Shown here: piece after piece, positions 37,711 through 46,229 of the stretch
How the letters are laid out: every line of letters starts with the position of its first letter
Numbering within the stretch: position 1 is the first letter of the stretch
Assembly (NCBI RefSeq): GCF_035189165.1
Contig: NZ_CP045246.1
Span: 1-64,000 of the forward strand
Reading direction: 5' to 3'
Origin: Arthrobacter sp. JZ12
Lineage (GTDB): Bacteria; Actinomycetota; Actinomycetes; Actinomycetales; Micrococcaceae
Length of the DNA stretch: 64,000 nt
The notes under the pieces: generated by a model
The model's input: only the letters and a program-made list of their open reading frames with translations
Database searches by the model: none
What the model was told of the DNA's origin: nothing
Program-made: the position numbers and the translations under genes

Positions 37711-38577
37711 ATGTCCCAATCCCCGTCCCTGAATACCGTTGGCAACAGCCGCATGCGCCTGGCCAATCCCGCGCAACTGACGCCTTCGGGTCTGGTGGCA
37801 CCGCGCTGGGGTGTGGGGCTGGCTTTCCTGGGGCTTCTTCTGGTGGTGCTGCTGCCGTTGCTTGGAACTTTGGCGCTGGTGGAGGTCATTGACTTTGGCC
37901 CGCCGTTGGTATTCGCCTCACTGCTGTTGACCTGGACGGCAATGCTCGGCGTCGCGCTGTACGCGTCCCGGCGGCAGGGGTTCGGTTCGTTCGTGCGGGA
38001 CTACGGCCTGCGTTTTCGATGGATAGACCTGGCAGTGGGACTGGCGGTAGGAATAGCAGCGCGCATTGTGCTGGCGATTGTCCTGGCGATCCTCACGCTC
38101 CTATGGCCCCTGGAAGAAGGGGAGGTACTGAGCGGGAACGCGGAACTGTTCCTCACCGGCGATACCGTTTGGCTGATCATCAACGGAATTATGGGCGGGG
38201 TACTCATTGCGCCTTTCCTTGAGGAGTTGTTCAACCGCGGCGTAGTTCTGCGCGGCATACAGAACGCCATGTGGCTGCGCAGAACCGGCTCCCGGAAGGA
38301 GAAAGTCTCGCCCGCGGTCCAGCGCAGGTCGATTACGACGGCGACGGTGTTCGCGCTGCTGGTGAGCTCCCTTGCCTTCGGGCTGCTGCACACCGGTGCG
38401 GTGGCCGACCTGCGCTCTTCGGTCTACCTGTTGCTGGGTACCTTCACGGTGGGCCTGATGTGCGGTGTGCTGACGGTGCTCACAGGCCGGCTTGGACCCG
38501 CCATCATCACCCACGTGGTCTTCAACGGCACCGGCGTGGCGCTGGTGCTCCTGATCCCGCCGGAACTGCTGCCCTAA
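37711..38577 (+). CDS. CPBP family intramembrane metalloprotease
   Basis: A 288-residue membrane protein of the CAAX prenyl protease 2 / bacteriocin-processing (Abi) family. Motif 1 EELFNRGVVLRG, motif 2 SSLAFGLLHTG and motif 3 HVVFNGTG supply the conserved Glu-Glu, His and His/Asn residues. It has about seven to eight hydrophobic helices. TAAAGT six bases before ATG 37711 suggests a leaderless transcript. Substrate and role are unknown. Confidence 0.9.
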   Translation: MSQSPSLNTVGNSRMRLANPAQLTPSGLVAPRWGVGLAFLGLLLVVLLPLLGTLALVEVIDFGPPLVFASLLLTWTAMLGVALYASRRQGFGSFVRDYGLRFRWIDLAVGLAVGIAARIVLAIVLAILTLLWPLEEGEVLSGNAELFLTGDTVWLIINGIMGGVLIAPFLEELFNRGVVLRGIQNAMWLRRTGSRKEKVSPAVQRRSITTATVFALLVSSLAFGLLHTGAVADLRSSVYLLLGTFTVGLMCGVLTVLTGRLGPAIITHVVFNGTGVALVLLIPPELLP

Positions 38578-39092
38578 CTCTTCCTGCTGCGGGCAAGGTC
38601 TCCCAGTGTTCCGTCTCCCAGGAACGGCTGTGCGGCGAGGAACCGAATCTCCCACTGCTGGGGCAGGTGGTTGTCGGAGCCGACCGTCCAGTAAACCTGA
38701 AGAGCTTTGAACCCGGATGGCCCGTACAGCCGGTATGCCGCCTGCAGCCTCCCCAGGGACTCCCTGCGGACGCTGACGGTCTGCCCGTCGAACTGTCCCT
38801 GCAGGACGCGCATGCCTGGACTTCCCATCTGATCCAGTACCGGTTCGATCAGCGACCACGCGTGGCGTACATGCCCCGGGCTCCGTCCGTACAGGATCAG
38901 CTCAGGCACGCCCATGTCTGTGAGACCTACCGTGTAGGCGGACGGCAATTCCCGGGTGTCGGCGCTGAAGTACACCGTGTAGCCGCCCCGCGCGACCTGC
39001 TCATCAGGTTGGTCAGGCGTGCCGGACGCGGGCCGGCGCAGGGTGCGGATTTCTATAGCTGAGCATGGCGGATGAAAGACGAGATCGGTCAT
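38574..39092 (-). CDS. DUF4262-like protein
   Basis: The 172-residue protein contains the stretch SAYTVGLTDMGVPELILYGRSPGHV typical of DUF4262, a small actinobacterial domain of unknown function. ATG 39092 (MTDLVFHPP) is chosen because AAAGGAG precedes it on the minus strand; the frame is open to 39140. Its stop overlaps that of the convergent CPBP gene. Confidence 0.72.
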   Translation of the reverse strand: MTDLVFHPPCSAIEIRTLRRPASGTPDQPDEQVARGGYTVYFSADTRELPSAYTVGLTDMGVPELILYGRSPGHVRHAWSLIEPVLDQMGSPGMRVLQGQFDGQTVSVRRESLGRLQAAYRLYGPSGFKALQVYWTVGSDNHLPQQWEIRFLAAQPFLGDGTLGDLARSRKS

Positions 39093-39170
39093 GGGTGCGC
39101 TCCTTTGATTACCGCACACAGTGCCATTCCGCTCCGACATTTTTCACGGCCACCGCCTAGGCTTGGGCGC

Positions 39171-39983
39171 ATGCAGCTTCCCGCCTATGCAACGCTCCTG
39201 ACAGACATCCGGAACAGGGTTCTCACCATCACTGTCAACAGGCCGGACGCGCTGAATGCGCTGTCGTCGCGGACGGTCGAGGACCTGGAGCACTGCATTA
39301 CTGCGGTGGCTGAGGTACTGCACAACGACGACGGCGCGTGGCCCGTCCGCGGACTCATCATCACCGGTGCCGGTAAGGCCTTCGTCGCCGGTGCTGATAT
39401 CCGCGAAATGGCGGCGATGTCTCCGGACGACGCCCACGACCACAGCTCCCGGATGCATAAGGTGACGCTAGCGCTTGAGGAGCTGCCTGTACCGGTGATC
39501 GCGGCGGTCAACGGGTACGCGCTAGGTGGAGGCTGTGAACTGGCAATGGCCTGCGACCTCATCTACGCGGCATCGAATGCGTCCTTCGGTCAGCCCGAGG
39601 TTGGATTGGGGCTCGTGCCGGGCTTCGGCGGATCAGTGCGGCTTCCACGCCGTGTTGGGCCCGGCCTTGCCCGCGAACTTCTCTTCACCGGTCGACGCCT
39701 CACCGCCGCAGAGGCGCGTGAAGCAGGACTGGTGACCGCCGTGTTCAATTCCGTCGATGAACTGCTCGAGGGCGCCCGCAGCACCTTGGACCTCGCGGCC
39801 AGGCAGTCGCCAGCGGCGATCGCCCTCGTGAAGCGAACGCTCGCGGAGACCGAGGGGAGGCGCGTGCCCGAAGCGCTGGTGACCGAGGCGGACGCCTTTC
39901 GTGCTGCGTTCGCTACTGAAGACAAGGCTGAAGGAACCCGGGCCTTCCTCGCGAAGGAGCCGCCCAACTTTCCCGGTCGCTAG
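39171..39983 (+). CDS. Enoyl-CoA hydratase/isomerase family protein
   Basis: A crotonase-fold enzyme, probably hydrating enoyl-CoA in fatty-acid breakdown. The oxyanion-hole motifs GKAFVAGADIREM and GYALGGGCELAMACD are present. The catalytic Glu positions (CELA and QPEVGLGLVPGFGG) match active hydratases. Length 270 is typical. TAGGCT seven bases before ATG 39171, with no Shine-Dalgarno, suggests a leaderless message. No other beta-oxidation gene is adjacent, so the substrate is open. Confidence 0.9.
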   Translation: MQLPAYATLLTDIRNRVLTITVNRPDALNALSSRTVEDLEHCITAVAEVLHNDDGAWPVRGLIITGAGKAFVAGADIREMAAMSPDDAHDHSSRMHKVTLALEELPVPVIAAVNGYALGGGCELAMACDLIYAASNASFGQPEVGLGLVPGFGGSVRLPRRVGPGLARELLFTGRRLTAAEAREAGLVTAVFNSVDELLEGARSTLDLAARQSPAAIALVKRTLAETEGRRVPEALVTEADAFRAAFATEDKAEGTRAFLAKEPPNFPGR

Positions 39984-40015
39984 GAGCCTGCTGCAGACTG
40001 TGTCAACAGACGGGT

Positions 40016-40507
40016 ATGTTACTAAGCATGCTGAATATTCGCGTGGTGTTGACGGGGCTGTTGCTTTTGCTCGGTTCGACGTCCTGCGGTGTTTCGATTC
40101 CGCAGGATCCGGACGGAACGCTTGAAAGGGTTTCCGGTGGAATCCTCCGGGTCGGAGTGGTTGAGAACGAAGAGTGGGTTGAGCTGCCGCCCACCGGCGA
40201 TCCGCGCGGAATCGAACCAGCACTGGTGGAGGAGTTCGCCGATTCCCTGAATGCCGATATTGAATGGGTTCCCGGCGCGGAGCACAAACTCGTGGACGAT
40301 ATTTTCCACGGCCAGCTTGACCTGATCATCGGCGGCTTCAGTGCCGATACCCCCTGGATCAAGGAAGCCGGCATCACACGGCCCTACGTGGAGACGATCG
40401 ACGAACGCGGCAAGACCCTGAAGCATGTCATGTTGGTCCCAATGGGGGAGAACGCGTTCCTGTTGAAGCTGGACCAGTTCCTGCAGGCACAGGAGGTGAA
40501 GGTATGA
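40016..40507 (+). CDS. Short lipoprotein with half-length solute-binding domain
   Basis: The product begins with a lipoprotein signal (LLLLGSTSC, Cys near residue 24). It then shows the N-terminal lobe pattern of family 3 solute-binding proteins (LRVGVVENEEW, GIEPALVEEFADSL, LDLIIGGFSADTPWI). It stops at 163 residues against the usual 250 or so, so the second lobe is truncated. No ABC transporter genes are nearby; instead its TGA overlaps the ATG of a cation-efflux gene. It may be a metal-binding accessory of that transporter. That is inference. Confidence 0.72.
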   Translation: MLLSMLNIRVVLTGLLLLLGSTSCGVSIPQDPDGTLERVSGGILRVGVVENEEWVELPPTGDPRGIEPALVEEFADSLNADIEWVPGAEHKLVDDIFHGQLDLIIGGFSADTPWIKEAGITRPYVETIDERGKTLKHVMLVPMGENAFLLKLDQFLQAQEVKV

Positions 40508-41520
40508 GCACCGCGCAGAAGCAGCAAGCAGCACGATTCGGCCATACGGAGCTCCCAGAGGAACAGAAGGCGGCGCTCCGGAAGGCGGTGAGACTGGAGT
40601 GGGCGACGATCGGTTTCCTGGCGGTCTCCACCTTCTTGGTCTTTCTGGTGCTGGGGAACTCGCAGGCCATGAAAGCGGCCTGGATCGAAGACCTGCTCTC
40701 CTTCCTGCCACCGATCTCCTTCCTGGTGGCAACACGAGTCATACGCCGTCGGCCTTCAGAGTCGCATCCTTATGGCTACCACCGGGCAGTCGGCGTTGCA
40801 CATCTGGTGGCAGCGGTCGCACTCCTGGTGATGGGCGGTTACCTCCTCGTCGACTCGGCGATCAAGCTCATCACCACGGAGCATCCCACTATCGGGGGCA
40901 TCACCCTGTTTGACAGCACCTTCTGGCTGGGTTGGCTGATGGTTCTGGCGATGCTGTTGACCGCGGGACCGCCGGTTGTCCTCGGCATCATGAAGATGAA
41001 ACTCGCCAAGACCCTTCACGACAAGGTTCTGTACGCCGACGCGGACATGAACAAGGCGGACTGGATGACAGCGCTCGCCGCTGCCGTGGGTGTCCTTGGC
41101 ATTGGCCTTGGCCTGTGGTGGGCGGATTCCGCCGCCGCAATCCTGATTTCCTCAAGTATTGTGCATGACGGGATCAAGAACGTGCGCGGCGCAATCGGCG
41201 GACTCACTGATACCACTGCGCGTACCTATGACGACTCCGAACCACATCCTATCGGCGGTCGCATAGACGCTTATCTGAGATCACTGCACTGGGTGAAGGA
41301 TGCGCGGTCGCGGGTGAGGGACGAGGGGCACGTGTTCCATGTCGAGGCGTTTGTGGTCCCGCGAGCGATGTCGCGGGCAACACTCAGCCGGATCGAGAAG
41401 GCAAGGGACGCCTGCGTCGAAATGGATTGGAAGGTCCAGGACATGGTCATTGTTCCGGTGGCTGAGCTTCCGGAGGAATTCCTTCCGGGGCTTACCCGGG
41501 GCGGCGCGGAGCGCGAATAG
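40504..41520 (+). CDS. Cation diffusion facilitator family transporter
   Basis: A 338-residue inner-membrane efflux transporter of the CDF family (Zn, Co, Fe or Mn by proton antiport). About six membrane helices, HPYGYHRAVG after helix 2 and DADMNKADWMTA in helix 5 carry the metal-site pattern. A C-terminal cytoplasmic domain (about 235-320) follows. Metal specificity cannot be told. It overlaps the preceding lipoprotein gene by four bases (ATGA). Confidence 0.88.
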   Translation: MSTAQKQQAARFGHTELPEEQKAALRKAVRLEWATIGFLAVSTFLVFLVLGNSQAMKAAWIEDLLSFLPPISFLVATRVIRRRPSESHPYGYHRAVGVAHLVAAVALLVMGGYLLVDSAIKLITTEHPTIGGITLFDSTFWLGWLMVLAMLLTAGPPVVLGIMKMKLAKTLHDKVLYADADMNKADWMTALAAAVGVLGIGLGLWWADSAAAILISSSIVHDGIKNVRGAIGGLTDTTARTYDDSEPHPIGGRIDAYLRSLHWVKDARSRVRDEGHVFHVEAFVVPRAMSRATLSRIEKARDACVEMDWKVQDMVIVPVAELPEEFLPGLTRGGAERE

Positions 41521-41535
41521 GTTGGCAGAGAAGAA

Positions 41536-41562
41536 CCCCGGAAACCTCACCGGGATCTTTTG
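41536..41562 (+). terminator. Weak terminator after the cation transporter
   Basis: CCCGG (41537-41541) pairs with CCGGG (41550-41554), followed by ATCTTTTG. The stem is short, so this is tentative. Confidence 0.45.
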
Positions 41563-41693
41563 CTGGGAGAACCCTAAGTAACCTTACCAATTTGTTGAAA
41601 TCGTGAATCCGGCTGGGTTAGCGTGGCGGACAAGCGGTCAGAACCGCGAAGTTGTTCCACAGGAAAGTTCCAGCACACAAGGAGGAACAGACA

Positions 41694-42266
41694 ATGGCAA
41701 CAGTTCAGGAATCCATCGACGTATCGGTTCCGGTGTCCACGGCGTATAACCAGTGGACGCAGTTCGAGACTTTCCCTGAGTTCATGGGCGGAGTCGAGTC
41801 CATCACGCAGATCTCGGACACCCACAACCACTGGGTCACCAAGGTCGGCGGTGTTGAGCGCGAGTTCGATACCGAGATCACCGAACAGCATCCGGACGAG
41901 CGCGTTGCCTGGAAGAGCACCGACGGAAAGTCCCATGCCGGCGTCGTAACCTTCCACCGCCTGGACGACACGACCACCCGGGTTACGGTCCAGCTCGACT
42001 GGGATCCGGAAACCTTCACCGAGAAGGTGGGCGCGGCGGTCGGTGTCGATGACCGGCAGGTGAAGTCTGACCTCAAGCGCTTCAAGGAGTTCATCGAGAG
42101 CAAGGGCGGCGAGACCGGCGCCTGGCGCGGCAACGTGGATGCTCCCGGATCGGGTTCGGCTACGGCCGGCCAGCCGGCAGACCCGCTGGCCGGCGGTGTC
42201 GGACTGACTGATCCGTCCCTGGATGACCCGGAGTCGGGCGGCCCCCGCGCCACGAACCCGGCTTAG
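41694..42266 (+). CDS. SRPBCC (polyketide cyclase/START-like) family protein
   Basis: A 190-residue protein. The first 145 residues form an SRPBCC hydrophobic-pocket domain (MATVQESIDVSVPVSTAYNQWTQFETFPEF, VKSDLKRFKEFIESKG). A disordered Gly/Pro/Ala tail follows. ATG 41694 is preceded by AAGGAGGA. It is single-gene by spacing and ends in a strong terminator. Related proteins are often stress-linked in actinobacteria, but the ligand is unknown. Confidence 0.85.
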   Translation: MATVQESIDVSVPVSTAYNQWTQFETFPEFMGGVESITQISDTHNHWVTKVGGVEREFDTEITEQHPDERVAWKSTDGKSHAGVVTFHRLDDTTTRVTVQLDWDPETFTEKVGAAVGVDDRQVKSDLKRFKEFIESKGGETGAWRGNVDAPGSGSATAGQPADPLAGGVGLTDPSLDDPESGGPRATNPA

Positions 42267-42277
42267 CTCGTCCTGTC

Positions 42278-42316
42278 AGCGGAGGAAACGCCCCAGGGGC
42301 GTTTCCTCCGCTTTCC
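42278..42316. terminator. Strong hairpin terminator between convergent genes
   Basis: AGCGGAGGAAACGCC pairs with GGCGTTTCCTCCGCT around a small C/G-rich loop (42278-42312), followed by TTCC. It separates the SRPBCC gene from convergent pstS. Confidence 0.85.
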
Positions 42317-42342
42317 TTTGCACCCCTTATTTCGCACGCACC

Positions 42343-43452
42343 CTAACGCTGGCGAATTGCTTCGATGGCTGCCGTAGCTCGCTCCGACAGACCCTGTGAG
42401 ATTGGTGCGCTTCCGGCAGCTTCGGCCGAAGCCTCCTGGCCCTCGCTGCTCACCACGAACGATTCGAATGCCTTGACCAGCTCAAGCGTCTCCTCGTTCT
42501 CATAGGTGGAGCACAGTACGTGGTAAGAGACGAGAACAAGCGGATAGGCTCCGGTCGCCGTTGTCCGCCGGTCCAGATCAAGTGCAATGTCGAATTCCGA
42601 CCGTCCCTCAACGCGCTGGGCTGCGTCGACGGCGGCGGCAGCAGCTTCGGCGCTTACTGCGACGTACTCCTCACCGACGCGTAGTTTCGCACGCCCCAGC
42701 GGCGGGCCGACTGCGGAATCATCCGCATAGGTCACCGCTCCCTCAGTGCCGGTCACCGTGCTCACCACACCGGCATTGCCCTTGGCGTTTTCTCCTGCCA
42801 GGTCGGCCGGGAAGGTCCCGTCAGCCTCTTCAGGCCAGACCTCGGGCACGACGGCGTGCAGGTAATCAGTGAAGTTCTCGGTGGTCCCTGAGTCATCGGA
42901 CCTGCTCACAGGCGCAACAGGGGTCGACGGCAGGTCCAGCTCCGGGTTCTGCTCAACGATTGCAGGGTCGTCCCAGGTTCTGATCTCGCCCCGGAAAATC
43001 CGGGCGATCGTCTCCGCATCCAGGTTCAGTTCCTCTATGCCGGGAAGATTGAACGCGATGCTGATGGGAGCGACATACGCCGGAATGTTGACGGCCCCGT
43101 CCGGTCCGCACGCCTCCCGTGACTCCTCGAGTTCCTCATCGCTCAGGTAGGCATCCGAGCCGGCGAAATCCACTGCGCCGGCGAGCAGTGCGCCGCGCCC
43201 GGCACCGGATCCGTCCGGTGAGTATTGGACCCGTACGCCGGGGTGGATAGTGGCAAACTCCGCCTGCCAGGCGTTCATTGCGGGACCCTGAGCGGAAGAT
43301 CCGGCACCGGTGATGGTTCCACTGAGTGTCGAGGTGGCGTTTCGAGCCGCTGCTTCCTGCTCGGGCCCAAGCGGATAATCAGATCCGCAGGACGTAACGG
43401 CCAGAATTGCAGCAAGCCCGGCTGCGATGGAAGCAACACGGTGATAATTCAC
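42343..43452 (-). CDS. pstS: Phosphate-binding lipoprotein PstS
   Basis: It captures phosphate for the Pst ABC transporter. The 369-residue protein has a lipoprotein signal (ILAVTSCGSDYPLG, Cys near 22) and PBP domain motifs GAGSSAQGPAMNAW, YSPDGSGAGRGALL, FAGSDAYLSDEE and SRSDDSGTTENFTDYL. The start is GTG 43452. No pstC, pstA or pstB follows, so this is a detached copy or the transporter lies elsewhere. A PHO box directly upstream indicates phosphate-starvation induction. Confidence 0.92.
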   Translation of the reverse strand: MNYHRVASIAAGLAAILAVTSCGSDYPLGPEQEAAARNATSTLSGTITGAGSSAQGPAMNAWQAEFATIHPGVRVQYSPDGSGAGRGALLAGAVDFAGSDAYLSDEELEESREACGPDGAVNIPAYVAPISIAFNLPGIEELNLDAETIARIFRGEIRTWDDPAIVEQNPELDLPSTPVAPVSRSDDSGTTENFTDYLHAVVPEVWPEEADGTFPADLAGENAKGNAGVVSTVTGTEGAVTYADDSAVGPPLGRAKLRVGEEYVAVSAEAAAAAVDAAQRVEGRSEFDIALDLDRRTTATGAYPLVLVSYHVLCSTYENEETLELVKAFESFVVSSEGQEASAEAAGSAPISQGLSERATAAIEAIRQR

Positions 43453-43466
43453 ACGCCCACGATACA

Positions 43467-43506
43467 GGTGAACAGCCGGTGAACAAGCGGTGAACGGCGG
43501 GGGAAC
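43467..43506 (-). promoter_or_regulatory. PHO box (PhoP-binding direct repeats) of pstS
   Basis: On the minus strand three perfect GTTCACC units lie at exact 11-bp intervals (forward 43467-43473, 43478-43484, 43489-43495). A fourth unit with one mismatch (GTTCCCC, 43500-43506) keeps the phase. This matches the 11-bp direct-repeat PHO box known from Streptomyces PhoP promoters, including pstS. It stands 15 bases upstream of the start codon. Confidence 0.85.
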
Positions 43507-43509
43507 GAG

Positions 43510-44994
43510 TCAGGGTGCCTGTAGATCCCGCGTGGCCGGCCCCTCCAGTCGCGCCCCATCATGGCTGAATCGTGACCCATGCAGCGGGCAGTCCCAGGAC
43601 TGCTCGGCGTCGTTCCAGCTGAGTACTCCTCCCATGTGCGGGCACACAGCGGAGACACGGTGAGTGACGCCACCGATCTGGCAGATCCCTACTGGCCGGG
43701 CACCTTCGCGCACAATCACACCCTGCCCCTCGGGCGGCTGTGCGTGGGAGGGGCGGCCGAGACCGCTGAGCCAGCCGCTCACCATTTCCAGTCCGACGCC
43801 GGCGTTCGTCTTCGCGGTAGCCAACGCGTCCTGCTTTCCCAACCGCGTCTTGTACAACTCGTTGGCCCAGGGCATATGCCCACCGAGAATCTCGGCAGAC
43901 AGTGCCAGTGCTGCCGCCACTCCGTTGGTGAAGCCCCATTTATTGAAGCCGGTCGCGGTGTAGATTGAGTGCCCGGCGATGGGCATTTTCCCTACATACG
44001 GCACGGACGACGCCGGCCGGTAGTCCTGCGCCGACCAGCTGAACGCTGCCTGTGCCGTGGGAAAATGCTCCTGCGTCCAGCGGATGATGTCGTCCACCAG
44101 CGACTGGGTGTGCGCCTGGCGCCCGACGATATGGCCGTTGCCGCCCACAATGAGGTAAGGGCGCCCCTCCACCTCCGCTGTGCGCAGCGTTCGGTTGGGT
44201 GCATCCACCGAAAGGTACATGCCGCTGGGAACCTGGTCCTGCACCGTGAAGGCGACGGCATAGGACCGGTGTGGCTGGAGGACGGAGAAATGGCCGCCGC
44301 GGTCGAGGATGGGCGTACCGGTCGCCAGGATCACGTTGGAGGCGGCAACGTTGCCTTGGGTCGTCTGGAGCGTGGAGCGTTCCCCCTTGGTGCTGCCGGC
44401 CTTGACTCCGGTGACGCGGACGTCCTCGATCAGTTTGCCGCCGTGCTTCCGCAGGTCGGCCGCGAGGACGGCAAGTACTTCCATGGGATGGATTTGAGCC
44501 TGGCCGCTCACCTTGAGGGCACCCGTTACCGGAAACGGCAGCTCGGAAGAATCCTCGAGCACCGCATTCAAACCGGAGTTGGCACATGCGTCCCGCTCCT
44601 CGCGAAGCAGGCGGGCGCCGTCGTCGGTCACTGCGTAGTTGAAGGCGTCCCGTCGCTCGTAGGCGACGCCGTGTTCATCACAGAGCCGGAGCAGCCAGCT
44701 CTGGCCCTCGCGGTTGCCGGTCACGTAGTGGCGGGCGAGGTCGGGGCCGTGATGGTGCGTGATCGAGGACAGCTGCGTGCCCTGCAGCAGCGAGACCTTC
44801 GCGGTGCTGTTTCCCGTGGTGACCGCACCTGCCCTCCGCGCCTCCAAAATGGCTACCCGCTGGCCCGAGCGGGCGAGCAGTGTGGCCGCGGTCAGGCCGG
44901 TGATGCCCGCGCCGACCACCACGGAGTCATAGGGGCCGGCGTCAAAGGGGTCGGTGGGGATGTTCGGTGATGATTCAAGCCAAAGGGACTTCAC
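43510..44994 (-). CDS. FAD-dependent oxidoreductase with C-terminal Rieske domain
   Basis: A 494-residue fusion. The N-terminal DAO-type domain has the FAD-binding motif VVVGAGITGLTAATLLARSGQ followed by an acidic residue (ILEAR). The C-terminal 90 residues form a Rieske [2Fe-2S] domain, with CPHMGG and CPLHGSRF supplying Cys-His and Cys-His ligands. GTG 44994 follows AGGAGGAG on the minus strand and is preferred to the start at 45045. Related proteins are annotated as FAD-dependent oxidoreductases of unknown substrate. It is divergent from the isochorismatase gene. Confidence 0.88.
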   Translation of the reverse strand: MKSLWLESSPNIPTDPFDAGPYDSVVVGAGITGLTAATLLARSGQRVAILEARRAGAVTTGNSTAKVSLLQGTQLSSITHHHGPDLARHYVTGNREGQSWLLRLCDEHGVAYERRDAFNYAVTDDGARLLREERDACANSGLNAVLEDSSELPFPVTGALKVSGQAQIHPMEVLAVLAADLRKHGGKLIEDVRVTGVKAGSTKGERSTLQTTQGNVAASNVILATGTPILDRGGHFSVLQPHRSYAVAFTVQDQVPSGMYLSVDAPNRTLRTAEVEGRPYLIVGGNGHIVGRQAHTQSLVDDIIRWTQEHFPTAQAAFSWSAQDYRPASSVPYVGKMPIAGHSIYTATGFNKWGFTNGVAAALALSAEILGGHMPWANELYKTRLGKQDALATAKTNAGVGLEMVSGWLSGLGRPSHAQPPEGQGVIVREGARPVGICQIGGVTHRVSAVCPHMGGVLSWNDAEQSWDCPLHGSRFSHDGARLEGPATRDLQAP

Positions 44995-45198
44995 AGCGGA
45001 TTCTCCTCCTGCGTTGAGCAACGACGACGGCGGCGGCACCGACACTCGCAGCTGACGCTCCCGCTCCGGTCACCGCTTCCGTGTGACCAACGCTAGACCG
45101 CGCTCCCAAGCACCTCAAGCAGAAGCCGGCGCACTGCGGGACTCGGAAGCGCGCAATCCTCAGTAAGCTTGCCGATACGCAAGGGAGAGGAGACACCT

Positions 45199-45768
45199 AT
45201 GGTTGTCGCACTGCTGATCATTGACATGCAGAAGGCCTTTTTCGAGGACGAGGTTCTCGGGAAGCAGCAGGATCGAGTGGTTCAGGCATGTAACACTGCC
45301 ATAGCGGATGCTAGGGAGGCGGGTGCACCCGTCTACGTGATCCGCACCGAACATCAGCGCGACAAGTCCACCTGGACTGTCAGCATGCTCGATGATGACC
45401 AGGGGTTCCTTTTCACCGGCACCGAGCAGGCCGAGCCGGTCGATGGTCTGGAGATTGATGGGTTCCCCCAGTTGGTGAAAACCCGGGACAGCGCATTCTT
45501 CGGTACCGACCTTCTGCAGCGGCTACGCAACCTCGGCGTCGATACCGTAGTGCTTGCCGGTGTTGCCACACACAACTGCGTCGCCCAGACGGCAGCCGAC
45601 GCCTATGCCAACAATCTGCGCGTGGTTTACGCGGAGGACGCGATCGCGTCCACCAACGAGGAGTATGCGAGGGATGTGCTTCGTGTGCTCATGGACGAGT
45701 ATCGCCAGAAGGCGCTATCGCGTAGCGACGTCAGACAGCTCTTCTCCTCGCAATCCGTGAACGCGTAG
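45199..45768 (+). CDS. Isochorismatase-like cysteine hydrolase
   Basis: A 189-residue member of the isochorismatase/nicotinamidase superfamily. The catalytic triad is visible: Asp in LIIDMQKAFF, Lys in LVKTRDSAFFGTD, and Cys in AGVATHNCVAQTAADA. The substrate cannot be assigned. ATG 45199 is preceded by GGGAGAGG. It ends directly against the convergent 67-residue gene. Confidence 0.9.
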   Translation: MVVALLIIDMQKAFFEDEVLGKQQDRVVQACNTAIADAREAGAPVYVIRTEHQRDKSTWTVSMLDDDQGFLFTGTEQAEPVDGLEIDGFPQLVKTRDSAFFGTDLLQRLRNLGVDTVVLAGVATHNCVAQTAADAYANNLRVVYAEDAIASTNEEYARDVLRVLMDEYRQKALSRSDVRQLFSSQSVNA

Positions 45769-45972
45769 CTATGCTCCGATGCTGAAGCCGTCTTCCCTAT
45801 GAAAGAGCCGGCGCCCTGCTCCGTTGTTGAGGCGCACCCATACAACTGAGGCATCGTCGGAGCGGTCCTCCAGCACGCCCGAGAATTCAGCGCCGGAGTA
45901 GTGACGAAGGGTGATTTCCTGCCCGCGTTCAAAGGCCGAAAAATCGGTCGCGGAGGAAGAAGAGGTCGTCAT
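45769..45972 (-). CDS. Hypothetical small protein (67 residues)
   Basis: I do not recognise a family. After a Ser/Thr-rich N-terminus (MTTSSSSATD) the sequence GQEITLRHYSGAEFSGVLEDRSDDASVVWVRLNNGAGRRLFHREDGFSI has alternating hydrophobic residues that suggest a small beta barrel (SH3-like). ATG 45972 is preceded by AAAGG. It could start upstream at 46065, but this start fits the ribosome binding site. Confidence 0.65.
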   Translation of the reverse strand: MTTSSSSATDFSAFERGQEITLRHYSGAEFSGVLEDRSDDASVVWVRLNNGAGRRLFHREDGFSIGA

Positions 45973-46036
45973 GGCAGGCCTTTCGGTATGTGACTGCAAA
46001 CACACTAGACACCCTTTCTGAATGACCGGTGAATGC

Positions 46037-46057
46037 TGCTCAACCGTGGCTTGAGCA
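46037..46057. promoter_or_regulatory. Perfect 7-7-7 palindrome in a divergent promoter region
   Basis: TGCTCAA and TTGAGCA form 7-bp arms around a 7-base spacer. The element lies in the AT-richer 257-base gap between the 67-residue gene and the DUF4383 gene, where no other coding sequence is seen. The geometry is that of a dimeric repressor operator; the regulator is unknown. Confidence 0.5.
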
Positions 46058-46229
46058 AAGACCAAGATTTATCAAACAGATAACTAAGCAAGCTGTCTAT
46101 TCGCCGAAGATTGTGGCAGTCTAAGCATTGTCAGGGTGGAAAGTTGCAACTGACTAGTTCGCAGACCACAACGCCGGCGGATCCGCCACACCGGCGATTC
46201 GTCTCTTTTCGAGGATGGGGCACAGCGCA

